DNA from: Pomphorhynchus laevis
Taxonomy: Eukaryota > Acanthocephala > Palaeacanthocephala > Echinorhynchida > Pomphorhynchidae
Direction of reading: 5' to 3'
Assembly (NCBI GenBank): GCA_012934845.2
Contig: WNNJ02000842.1
Coordinates: 61,408 to 125,407, forward strand
DNA length: 64,000 nucleotides
How positions within the stretch are numbered: position 1 is the stretch's first letter; every line of letters starts with the position of its first letter. The notes beneath the pieces were generated by a model that did no database searches, was not told the origin of the DNA, and saw only the letters and a program-made list of their open reading frames with translations. Below, piece by piece: positions 36,145 through 46,589 of the stretch. The position numbers were made by a program, and so were the translations under genes.

Positions 36145-37270
36145 GTTAATGCAAAATGTTTAGAAAAAGTGTATTAAACATATTATCCCTGAATTTACAA
36201 TTCTGTAATTAAAATTCAGACACCAACTTTGACGCAAATGTAAATTGGCTATTATAAGGATAAGATTGGTGTAATGTTTGTGCAAAAGAGAAAATCAATG
36301 CAGTTATATGAATTTATCGCAAAAATTTATTTGTAAAAAATTAATGAATATTGTGTACACAAATTTTTAGAAATAAAAAATAACTATAAGACTAAGAATA
36401 AATAAAATTATAAAATCACAATTTATCTACAAATACGGAAAAAATATGGACGTTAATGTTGTAGAAGCGTAAAATCACGATATATTTATATTTATACGGA
36501 TGATGATTATCCTACTTAAGAAGACTTATTAAAAAATTTCGGATATCCAAAATACAGCCATTATCAAAGCTCACAAACAAACTTGTTTGGATCATATACA
36601 AGCTGCTTGAAGTCATCTTAAAAATGAAGTATAGCGATGCTGCAATGATAACGAACAAAACTTCATAGCTTAAAGTTCAATTCTGTATTATTTGTTGGGT
36701 GAAAATGTGTAATTAATGAAGTCTAAAATAAATTGAGAAATAATAAGTAAATTTTTGAATATCAGAAAATCAAATTACAAATTCTTAAATGTTTGTGCCA
36801 CTAAACTTTATTGTTGCGTATATACTTTATACGATTATTGCCACTATTTCCAAATTCCACTTCAAATTTTACTACTACCAAAACATTATAAAAATATAAA
36901 AAATCTAAAAATAAGAAAGTAAAAAATTATAAAAACAAAAATATAAAAGGTAAAGATAAAAATATATCTTCATAAATATACAAAGATAAAAATGATGTGT
37001 AAAGATGAAAAAGCAAAATAAAAACTGGAAAACCTAAAAGTAAGAAAAAAATAAAAGTTAAATATAGAAAAATAAAGAAAATAAAAAGGTATATTATAAA
37101 AATATGATCTGGAGCTTTATTGCATTTCTCAAAGCATGCATAAGTTCATATAAACAAATCGATACATTGTCGAAGTTTTAAAGCAATACTACAATGTTGT
37201 TATTCGATTTTGCCAGCCAGTATACAAGATAATTCTGAATCACAATGATCTTTGATTTTTTATTCTATTC
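36145..37270. other. Noncoding stretch with A-rich low-complexity tract
   Basis: Nothing coding seen. 36875-37110 is a purine-rich, A-dominated tract of irregular ATAAAAA-type units. Confidence 0.45.
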
Positions 37271-37277
37271 ACAATTT

Positions 37278-37640
37278 CTAAAAAGAAGGATTATACTTAT
37301 TCAAGGATCTATTTAATTTTACACGAAAACCCTCACATACATTAGTGGTTCTATCATTGAGGTTGGTATTGTATGACCAGACATCTCTACTAAAAATAGA
37401 ATTAGATGGCACAGGCCACGTCTTGCTCACATAATTTAAATGCTCTTTGATTCCTGAATAAACTCGTGGAATATTTTGTTTTATGATCATCCAGCCTTTA
37501 TCAATAAGAGATGTAGGAATTAAAGGCTGGAATTTCAAAATTGTTTGTACTTTAGAAGGATACATTTATATTGTTATTTTTAATCAGCTTTTTAAACACA
37601 TAGAAGCTCGAATTCTTCTTTTGAAAAGAAAAAATAAAGA
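37278..37640 (-). pseudogene. MULE-type transposase fragment
   Basis: A 95-residue minus-strand frame (37565-37278) resembles the C-terminal region of MULE/Mutator transposases found in animals: a YVSKTWPVPS segment, FSRDVWSYNTN, then NDRTTNVCEGFRVKLN, equivalent to the family's W...RTNN..E.WH..L block. The preceding minus-strand bases (37640-37570) can encode FFLFKRRIRASMCLKS, reminiscent of the FHF.QA.RR segment, in another frame. The catalytic core is missing. A plain DNA transposon remnant. Confidence 0.6.
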
Positions 37641-37771
37641 CCAAAGGAAAGAATTTGCCATTAACAATACCATGTATATATGTATACATAGAATAGTAGA
37701 ATTTAAAATATATTTAGAATTTATATATAAATTCATAATAAATACTAAATCCACAATCTTCTTCCATTTCA

Positions 37772-38108
37772 AATATATATTATTATAGGAACGAAGAAGA
37801 CAATATCCTTTATTTGATTAAAATTCTATGTTTCGATAGCTCCTGCTATCATCATCAGGATTACAAAAAAAACGTTTCACATTTCCCCCCCCGTGTTTCC
37901 AACCTGTCTTATAATAGATATAATAACAACCTATCTTATTGTTGTTATAATAACAACCTGTCTTATTCCCCCCGTGTTAGAAACACGGGGGGGAAATTGT
38001 AAAACATTTTTTTTGTAATCCTGATGATAATAGCAGGAGCTATCGAAATATAGAATTTTAATCAAATAAAGGATATTTTCTTCTTCGTTCCTATAATAAT
38101 ATATATAA
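37772..38108. mobile_element. Foldback of two inverted PLE-type ends
   Basis: Arms of about 120 bp (37772-37892 and 37983-38108) are near-perfect reverse complements, sharing GGAACGAAGAAGA and TTTGATTAAAATTCTA, and enclose a 90-bp centre of short inverted TATAATAACAACCTGTCTT-like units. Each arm carries CTGATGA, a GATAGC-AGGA-GCTATC hairpin (A substitution in the right arm) and CGAAA, a pattern common at PLE termini. No coding sequence. Confidence 0.8.
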
Positions 38109-38109
38109 A

Positions 38110-39045
38110 TTCATATATGATAAAAGTTAGAAGAGAAAGATTTTAATGTGCAATCAAAAAAAACACGAAGACGATTAAAATCCGAAAATCTTTTATCACT
38201 TTAAATTCCCCATCATCTCTATATTGAGCATGTCTTTAAAGCTTTTATACAGGAGACAATTGACACCATCCTGTCTTATAAACCATTCTTCTTTGATGTT
38301 CAAGAAAGTATTTTAAGATTAAGGATACAAATTTGGATTGTGGTTATATAAAAGTATTTGCACTCAAATGTTCAGGAATATACGATTTTACTTTTTCATT
38401 GTCGAGTTCTATAGAAACGAACTCTAACATTGCATTCTTGTACGACATTCAGGATATATAATTTTACTTGTTCATTATCGACTTTTTAAATTTTAACATT
38501 AACTTCTTGTACAACGTGTGAGATCCAACAAAAGTAGGAACACTTTTCCTTTTCTGGACAGCAGCCATAATATGTTACTTGCCATTTATTTGGAAGTATT
38601 GATATTTGGGTAGTAAAATTTGGAAGTAGTAACTCTTCACGGCTTTATACATCTAGCAATTCAATTTATAAGTATAAAACAGCAAAGTCAAGATTAAGAA
38701 TACTGATTACTGTTGAACCATCATTGGGTCGAAGTCAGTAGTGAAACTATGAATTCAGAAGTTTATTTACTTTAAAAAGCTATTGTACCATAGTTTCAAT
38801 ATTTAACCAATAAATAATATGATCAATGTAGCAAGCAGTAATATGTTTAAAACGTTTTTGAAATGAACTGATGTATCTACAATTAATATTCTAACATCAT
38901 AGCTAAACTAGAAACACTTAAATACATCGCATCCTGTAATGCTAGATCTAACACAAAATCATTATCTTTAATTTCATACTCTTTAACTTTACTGGTATAG
39001 GAAAATAAATAAAAATTAATATCAAAAATACACATTTTATATTGA
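38110..39045. other. Noncoding stretch, nothing recognised
   Basis: A+T-rich with short frames only. Confidence 0.4.
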
Positions 39046-39046
39046 T

Positions 39047-39275
39047 CCTTATTCTGATCCTTATTCTGATACAACGTCTGTTATTTATTAGTCAATTCAT
39101 AAAAATGACTTTTATTTAAAATTTCAATTTTTTATTTTAACTTGATTTAAATTATAAAAAATCTTAAAACAATTATTAATTTTATTATTTAATTATTAAA
39201 TTTTGATTTAGCATTATTATGTTTTGTTTATTTTATAATTATATAACAATACGTAGACTCAGCTAGCTGATTTGA
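39047..39275 (+). mobile_element. RT-tail family 3' end (copy 6)
   Basis: Starts at TTATTCTGATACAACGTCTG and ends at ACGTAGACTCAGCTAGCTGA. Lacks the hairpin region, so it is truncated further than copy 1. The 3' terminus is the constant point, as expected for 5'-truncated retroelement copies. Confidence 0.7.
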
Positions 39276-39279
39276 TCTT

Positions 39280-40410
39280 TAAATTTTAGTGTCTATTGAG
39301 GTAGTTAATTGTGTCTACAAAACTCTCTTACTTGAATGCTCTTCTTTGAATAATCATAGAAAATATTCTTAATTACAAAAATCAAGACTTAAAATAAATA
39401 TGATTAAATCCCACTATTTGATACTTCTTAAAACTATGTACAAGCTTTATGATGCAGTTTATATGTCCAAATGATCATAAATTGTGATAAATTGTTTCTT
39501 CATAAAGTTCTATTTTGAAGATGGATTCGTTGATGAATTAAAAACGAATTTTTTATTTATAAATTAAAATTGAGTTAATAGCTATGAACTTTCGTGTACA
39601 TAGTTCAATGAAAACAACTCGTTATACCAATTAATCCTTAAATATTCATAAGAGTTAATCATTAATGATTAGTGATCAACAATGGAGATACTTATCTGCT
39701 TTAAAATAAAAATTTATAATTGGTTTCAGTCTAAGCGAATCAAGAAGATTCGTATTTGTTATATACAAAAAAAACAAAGAAATTACGATAATCTTGCAGC
39801 TATTGTTGCCACTTCACTTGCCGGTAAAAGAAAAACGATTGTTTTTCTTAATTATTCAAACTAAAATTATAAATAGCGAAAATATTAAAAATAATAGATA
39901 TTTTTAAATATTCAAATTATGTTAATGATACGTTAATTGAATTTGTATAAGCTTGTTAAAATTTCGGATGGTATATTTCGGTGAATGGAAACTGTAAAGT
40001 AGCCTGTCGAATGTAATAGCATCTTGTTTGTGAGGTATTTTAAAATAATACGTGTTATTTTAGTAAATCAGTAGTATAATCTTAAAACATAAATTCCGGG
40101 TGCTAAACATTGATGATAAATAGCATATAAATATTACTATTGAAAATGATAAATCTCAGTAATGAGTAATTCATAGCTTGAATCAAGAAGGCATAAATGA
40201 CGGAGCGGATTAAAAGATTGGTTACTGGCGACTATCTAACTTCGTGATATTTAAAAACCAAATTTTAAGAATTAAAGTAGTACATACTAGAAGCTGTTCA
40301 AAATACATACCAGATACATACCTGGAAGCTATTTAAAAGTATATGATTTCTTACATTTTTAAACTCAAAAATCAAACTTTAGTGGATTTGTCAGTTACTG
40401 CTACAGATAT
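39280..40410. other. Noncoding stretch, nothing recognised
   Basis: A+T-rich; no repeat or domain seen. Confidence 0.4.
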
Positions 40411-40412
40411 CC

Positions 40413-40765
40413 AAAATAAAAATATACAAATGTGTATACGTTTATTAACATGTTGTATTAAAATAATATATTTTCTGTTGTAAAGAAAAGCAAATGAATC
40501 CAAAAGAAAATTACACAAATGTGTATACGTTTATAAAAATGTTATATTAAAATTATACATTTTCTATTGTGAAGAAAAGCAAATGAATCCTATAAAAATA
40601 TACAAATGTATATGCGTTTATTAAAATGCTATATTAAAATTAAACATTTGTTATTTGTAAAGAAAAGCAAATGTATTCAAAGGAAACTATACGAATGTGT
40701 ATACATTTGTTAAAATGTTATATTAAAACTAAATATTTGTTATTTTGAAGAAAGTGATTGTTGCT
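40413..40765. repeat. Minisatellite, four units of about 88 bp
   Basis: ACAAATG landmarks at 40426, 40515, 40602 and 40691 (the last as ACGAATG) give spacings of 89, 87 and 89 bp. Each unit contains TGTGTATACGTTTAT-like sequence and GAAGAAAAGCAAATG. Units are about 80-90 percent alike by eye. Confidence 0.85.
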
Positions 40766-40769
40766 ATCG

Positions 40770-42925
40770 AAATATTGAGTGACTAGATTTCTTGTATTTT
40801 GTTATTAAATTGAATAGTTTTTTTCTTTGGATACATACATTTAATTTTAGAGCAATTATACATGGTTATATTTCCTTATATTCCTTAAATTCAAGGTTCA
40901 TTCTTGCATACATTAGCAAACGAAAGAGCTTAATTATGAAGAATATCGGTCATATAGTCGATTATATGTATTGTGGTCATCCAAATGTTAAATATCAACA
41001 AAATTATTATTTTAATTTTATGATGTACATTTGCACGTTTTAAAATCGTTGTATCTATTGATTTTAATTTATTACCTAAAAACGATGTTTCTTTAATGTG
41101 ATATAAAAGTAAAATAAATAATGTTATTTATCAACAAAAATTGAATTCAAACGCGGACCATTAATAAATTGTCCGTGCTTGTTAGAATTAGTACACCATT
41201 AACAATAAACGATAACAATGGCGATGATGTTAATTTGGCAGGATGATTCAAATAATGTTATAGACTTTTTCAATTTACATTACAAAGAGTCAAAACAAAT
41301 TAAGCATTAAGGTTATCACAAAAAAAAACAAATGTTAGCGTATATAGTAGGAAGTTGTTAATTTTACTACCGTTTTTTCGTTTAAGTAGCAACTACTTTA
41401 CGCAGTGAATTTTTATTATTCAGAGATAACTTTTCCGTCTCAATTACATTAACTATTACAAACTATTACCATTTTATTATTTTTCTACAGCATTTACCAA
41501 AATGATTCATTGTTTATATAAAGTTAAAGACAACAGCATTTACAAAAAAGACAACGATCATATCCTCCTAAGGTATCGCCGCTTTCAATTTATTAATATT
41601 AATAAAATTTAACTCAAGAATACTGTATATTTTATATACAGTATTTGTGGTATTTTATTGGTATAAATTTGATTTTCCTGTATTCATATGATATATGCGA
41701 GTCTTGGCTTTAATAAATATATGTAGATAATCTCAGTAGGACAAATATACACCCATGTTTTAAATTTATTTCAAGATGTTAAAATATCTAACGGTTATAA
41801 TGGAAAATTAGCATTTTAGTGGTCACAGATTCTTCCGTGTACAAAATATTCATGATACAAAGAGTATTGCTAAATTTTTAATCTCAATATCAATAAAATA
41901 ATTTTATTACTATGAGATAGTATAAGTGTTGGCATTTTATTCACTCAAAATTCGAATGATATCGAATTTTAAGATATTTTAAAATATTTAGCAGAAAATT
42001 TGTTGTTATACAATTATCATAAATCTTTTCAACAATTTCCTCGCGCTAGAGCTAGACTTGTCATCAACTTTAGTTAATTGCAGTAGAGCGACATGTTGTT
42101 ACCATTGAGTACTATGGCATCTACTTGACAAATTTTTAATTAGGCAAGATTACAAAATTGATGTATTGGTTGATACTTTTAATGATTTACCTAGTGGCTA
42201 AAATGCATTTTTGTGGTATACATATATACTAACTAATTGATTGTACTATTTAAAGCATCCATTAAGCAGATAAAATCAAAAAATTGCTTTAGATGATAGT
42301 GAGTTTATTTCTAGATTATAAATTTTTAGATTAGATATTAAAATTTACAAATAAAAATAAAAAAATTATAGATTAAATTTAAATTGTTTGAAAATATTCA
42401 AACGATTTATAAATATCGCTGTTGTATGCTTTGCGATTTTAATGAATCATTACCATGAATCATAGTCTGCACAACGAATTTGAATCAATTTAATTTTTAA
42501 AAAATGTTTAATTTGTAAATTAAACAAACGTTTAATTAGTTATAGAGTTAAAATTTAAAAATTTATTTCTTAAAGCAAATTTTTTTTGTTACTTTTACAG
42601 ATATTAATAGAACGATCAAATTTAAAAAATTATTAATTTACATTTCATCAACTACTGTTGACTTATCAAAAAAATAATGAAATAAAATTATAAAAAAATG
42701 AAATGATTTGCATGCTGTATGGTCATACGAATGTTTTGTTGCTGACACTATATATTTGCTGACACACAAAGCTGATACTGGATAGACATCTCTGTTGGGT
42801 GTCTCTTGTGGAAGTCACACAATTGACACTTCGAACAAAATGAATTTAAAATAAATACAAAAACATTAAAATTATAAAACAGAAGAAATTACAAATATTT
42901 GATTTTCCATTATTTTTACTAAGAT
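40770..42925. other. Noncoding stretch, nothing recognised
   Basis: A+T-rich. Contains a palindrome (AATACTGTATA ... TATACAGTATT) at about 41620-41648 and small open frames without domains. Confidence 0.4.
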
Positions 42926-43004
42926 AACGTTTTCTCGGACAACATAAAGTCCAGGGTATCTGAGAGCACCAGCCTATCCAACACGCCGCCCCCGACTAAA
43001 CCAG

Positions 43005-45360
43005 CTAAGGTCTTTCACCTCCCCTCCCCCGAAGAATAATCGAGCCAGACTATGCTGGGTAAACGAGAGACAATAAGCTTAAGAAACCTAAGCTTTTTTT
43101 GCGTAGGGGGACGTCCTTTCGAAAAAAGACTAATCCCGAGAAAACACAAGTGCCCCAGATGCGCACCTAGGTTTTCTCTTCCAATGACAGATGATAGGCC
43201 CGTTTCAGGGCACACCTAGTTTTATTCAGGATACGTTTGAGTCTATCCAGGTCCGCTTTCGCCGACCAGTTCACCGTAACGGTGAACCCCAGGTATTTCA
43301 CTCGACTTGTGAAGGCTGGGAGAGAAGCAAATATGGAGGAGAGCGCAGAGAATGCTAATCTCTTAAGTGTCTCCTTTGTTGCAGGGGTGCTATGAAAGAC
43401 AAGCACCTGCGATTTAGCAGAGTTGAAAATAAGATTAGATTTGGGTAACTGGTCTTTTAATCTTAAAAAGAAACGGCTGATCTCAGAGACTACATCTTTA
43501 CACCTGCAACTAGTGAACAGGCTGTAGTGACATCAGCGTACACCACTATACGTTGTTCACGTTTAAATATTTTGAAAAGGTTAATGGAAGCAGCAAGATA
43601 CAAGACGGGAGAAAGTGGTGAACCTTGAGGCACACCCGTAATAGGGTAGAACAGACGCTAATCAGGGTCGTATTCATAGAATAATCGCTTGGTGTATAGC
43701 AGGATCTCCACCCTGTTCACAATTCTCGCAGACAACCCGAGGGACCTAAGAGAAAAGATCACAAAAGGAATGGAGATGCGGTTAAATGCAGCAGAAAAGT
43801 CAAGGAAAACAGCCACAACTAACGATGGCTATTATCACGACAAAACTGATCCACCTCACCAACTGCTGAATAGACCGAGCCACCTTTGACGAACCTATGA
43901 AAACCTGGAGGGGTCAAATTACACCTAATGAAATGGTGGTCGCGAATTTTACGCACTAGCGCTTTTCCATAAATCGATACGAAAGCATTTTGAATCGAAA
44001 TGGGTCGCAGATCTTTAGGGCATGAGCAGGATTTTATCTTAGGAATAAAAACACGCTTACTAATATTGATGACTGCTACATCGGATGGGGAGGCTAGAAG
44101 CATAGTGACATCCACCTCTCTTCTCAGATCGGCTGTCAAAAGCTGACAGACTCGAGAAGAAAGTGGAGCGACGGATTTGGAGGTGCCGGAAGTGGCCCCA
44201 AGAGTTAAGAATATCTATAGCAGATAGATCCCTACTCCTGAAGTTACCCCGAGGCGGGATTGGTTGATGTGATTGCGTGGCTCCATAGTTGTGTAGGGCT
44301 AGTGACTCCTCTAAAACGTTTTCAAGGCCTATACTATCGATCCAACCCAATGCCCTCTCCTTCCAACAAACAAACTTCTTCTTGAATATCTTCCAAAGAG
44401 AAGACTGAGAAGGGTTAAGACGAGCAATACTCGCCCTATCCCTACTCAGCTAGAACCTGTATCTAGTGCTCCAGTATTCATTCGAGCGGGCCTGTTTGGT
44501 GGAAGTAGAGAGATTAGGAATGTTCAGCAATTTTGCTAGGACCTTGAGTTTCGTCGGAGTGGGATTAAATCGTGGTAGCTTGCGAAAAGAAGTAGGTGTT
44601 AAATTCGGTAAGACTCTCATTTCCTATTCTGGGAAAGTGTCGGATAGCGCCCTGGAATAAGGCAACTCTGATCGGATCAAAGTGAAACCTCCTTCGAAGC
44701 AACGTATCTTCCTCAATTCTCCAACGAATTAGGTCATGAGAGGTGGACAGTTGTTGGCGCGACTGCTCCGTACAGAGGGGTTTAAGCAACCACTTCGAGT
44801 GAAGCATTATAATGTCGAGGATTGAATTTGTTGATGTGCAATGAAAGGCGAATGACGGTTGTTTGTGAATTAGATGACCTTTCCTAGCTCTGCAAAGTGC
44901 TGCGTTGATCCAACGACCAGTTCTGTCATTGAAGTCTTCAAGTATCAGGTCATAGCCGCTGTCAATAATACTATCCAGGAGGTCACGGTTCTTATGAATC
45001 TCTCCTGGACGTATGTAGACATTGGCTAGACTGATCCGTTTACCGTTCTTACTGAGTGAAATTACCCAACAAGACAGGGCTGGACATGAGTAGTTTAGCA
45101 AGAGGGAGGACCTTAAGGAGCACTTAACTAGGTCAAGAGTCCTTGAGATGAAGAGAAGTGAGGTGGGGTTATGTACGGAGTATAGTGGGAAAAATATGCT
45201 CTGGAGTAAATCGAGTAATGTCCTGGGGGCGACGGATAGACCACGTCTCCTGAAGGACTATATCATCGGCATCTCTACCTGATAAAAGTCTAAGGGCGGA
45301 AGCACCTCCCGAATTCCACTGAAGGATATTTAGTGAAAAAGGCTCACGAGTACTCTGCAT
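43005..45360 (-). pseudogene. LINE-B left ORF2: endonuclease and RT
   Basis: Endonuclease: LNILQWNSGGASALRLL, IVLQETWSI (catalytic E), NVYIRPGEIHK and DLILEDFNDRTGRW (position of the usual GDFN). RT: ALGWIDSIGLENVLEESLAL, KDLRPISIQNAFVSIYGKAL, FHRFVKGGSVYSAV, then a GVPQGS-type segment and VVYADVTTA in place of YADDVTTA (one codon missing), followed by KSQVLVFHSTPATKETL and RVKYLGFTVTVNWSAK. An in-frame TAG lies in the RYRF*LSRDRAS linker. Several frame changes are present. Both the missing codon and the TAG recur in the right copy. Confidence 0.85.
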
Positions 45361-45399
45361 TGTGATGGATTAGTTGGATGGGGGATTGCCTACCTAGAC

Positions 45400-46525
45400 A
45401 AAGCTAGGTGCAGGAAGGTTGCCCTTCCCGCCACTAGCCCCCTCCAGAGAAGGTACCTGCCCCTGGGCCGTATCTTCATTTTCCCTATTAGTCTTCTTTC
45501 TGATTAACTTTCCAATCTTGAGCGGGGGGACGGCATAGCCGAAGCCCCCTCTTTTTCGACTCCAAAACCGAGGAAACAGGAAGCACATTATTGGTCCCGA
45601 TAACAGTTGGGATAGAGCGTACTAACTCCTCCATTTGCGGAAAAGCATTTTAGTCTTTATGTAGATAGTCCGTAGTTAGAGCACTTTTTGCTCCAAGCAG
45701 GATGGCATTATCCGCAATTCGAGCAGGAAGGAAATGGGGCTCGCAGCGATCGGTAGTTGCGAGAGAAGGACAGCTGACAGAGCTACAGACCCTACACTAT
45801 GGAGTCCTAATGCAGCTGGAGGCCTAGTGTCCCCATTTGTGACATCGGCTGCAGTGGGGATAGGTTAGATCATCCCTCTTTGTGATAGTGAATTTAATAT
45901 TGAAACCCATAAAGGGATTCGACGCAGAATTGGACAAGGACTCAGCAATATTTACGGGAGCATTGCAAAAGCCAACCGGGATAGGGTACCCGTCCCTACC
46001 CCGGATTGACCTCAGATTAGTGACCTTGAATTTAGCTATACAAGAGCGTATATCTTCTTCCATTAAACAGGGAAGATTTGAAACTTTCAGAGGCCAGGAT
46101 AGGCTTGGATTAGATTTCACCATATTCAGCTAAATTGGCGGAGAAGTACTCCATGTAGTTTGCGGCGAGGTCATTGGAGACAAAAGAGATCTTCACCTCT
46201 GCAGGGTGTAACCTAACAGAGTTAAATAGAACCCTGTTCAGAAACTGTTTGGTGAAGGATCTCAAAAATTTATTGTAGAAATCGTGCTTTTCATCCGGTT
46301 TTTTAACTTTTATTATCAACAAATTCTTCAATTTAGGGATGGAGGAACTACCTCTTCATCACCTGAGACCATAGGAAAATTACTAACCTTGTTACTTAAA
46401 TGATTCGTAGTTAGATTTACCTTTATTTCTTCTTTTTCCGTATGATGATCGTTGATTTTAGAATGAATACGGGCAAAATTGTTGCTATCGGTTGATAGCT
46501 CCGACGTTACTTGTACACAACACAT
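45400..46525 (-). pseudogene. LINE-B left ORF1
   Basis: Remnants in several frames: 46525-46328, 46331-46110, 46123-45824 and 45588-45394. The 46331-46110 piece (LHPAEVKISFVSNDLAANYM) and the zinc-knuckle CSRCHKWGH near 45850-45825 mark a gag-like ORF1. The 45588-45394 piece (PPLKIGKLIRKK ... SLEGASGGKGNLPAPS) has a clear partner in the right copy at 46576-46761. Confidence 0.7.
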
Positions 46526-46589
46526 TTTTAGTAAAAGAATAAATTACATCATAATGTCACAATTCATGTGTAAATATGATAAAGCTTTA

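Larger units (their letters stand above)
42930..46540 (-). mobile_element. LINE-B, left copy: CCHC-ORF1 / APE-type LINE
   Basis: A minus-strand LINE of about 3.6 kb with markedly higher G+C than its surroundings. ORF1 remnants occupy 46525-45400 (CCHC-type knuckle PHCSRCHKWGH near 45860-45825) and ORF2 runs 45360-43005 with endonuclease then RT. The 3' end is near 42930. It lies head-to-head with LINE-B right copy. The ORF1-knuckle plus APE endonuclease plan fits the I/R1/Jockey side of LINE diversity; exact clade undetermined. Confidence 0.85.
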
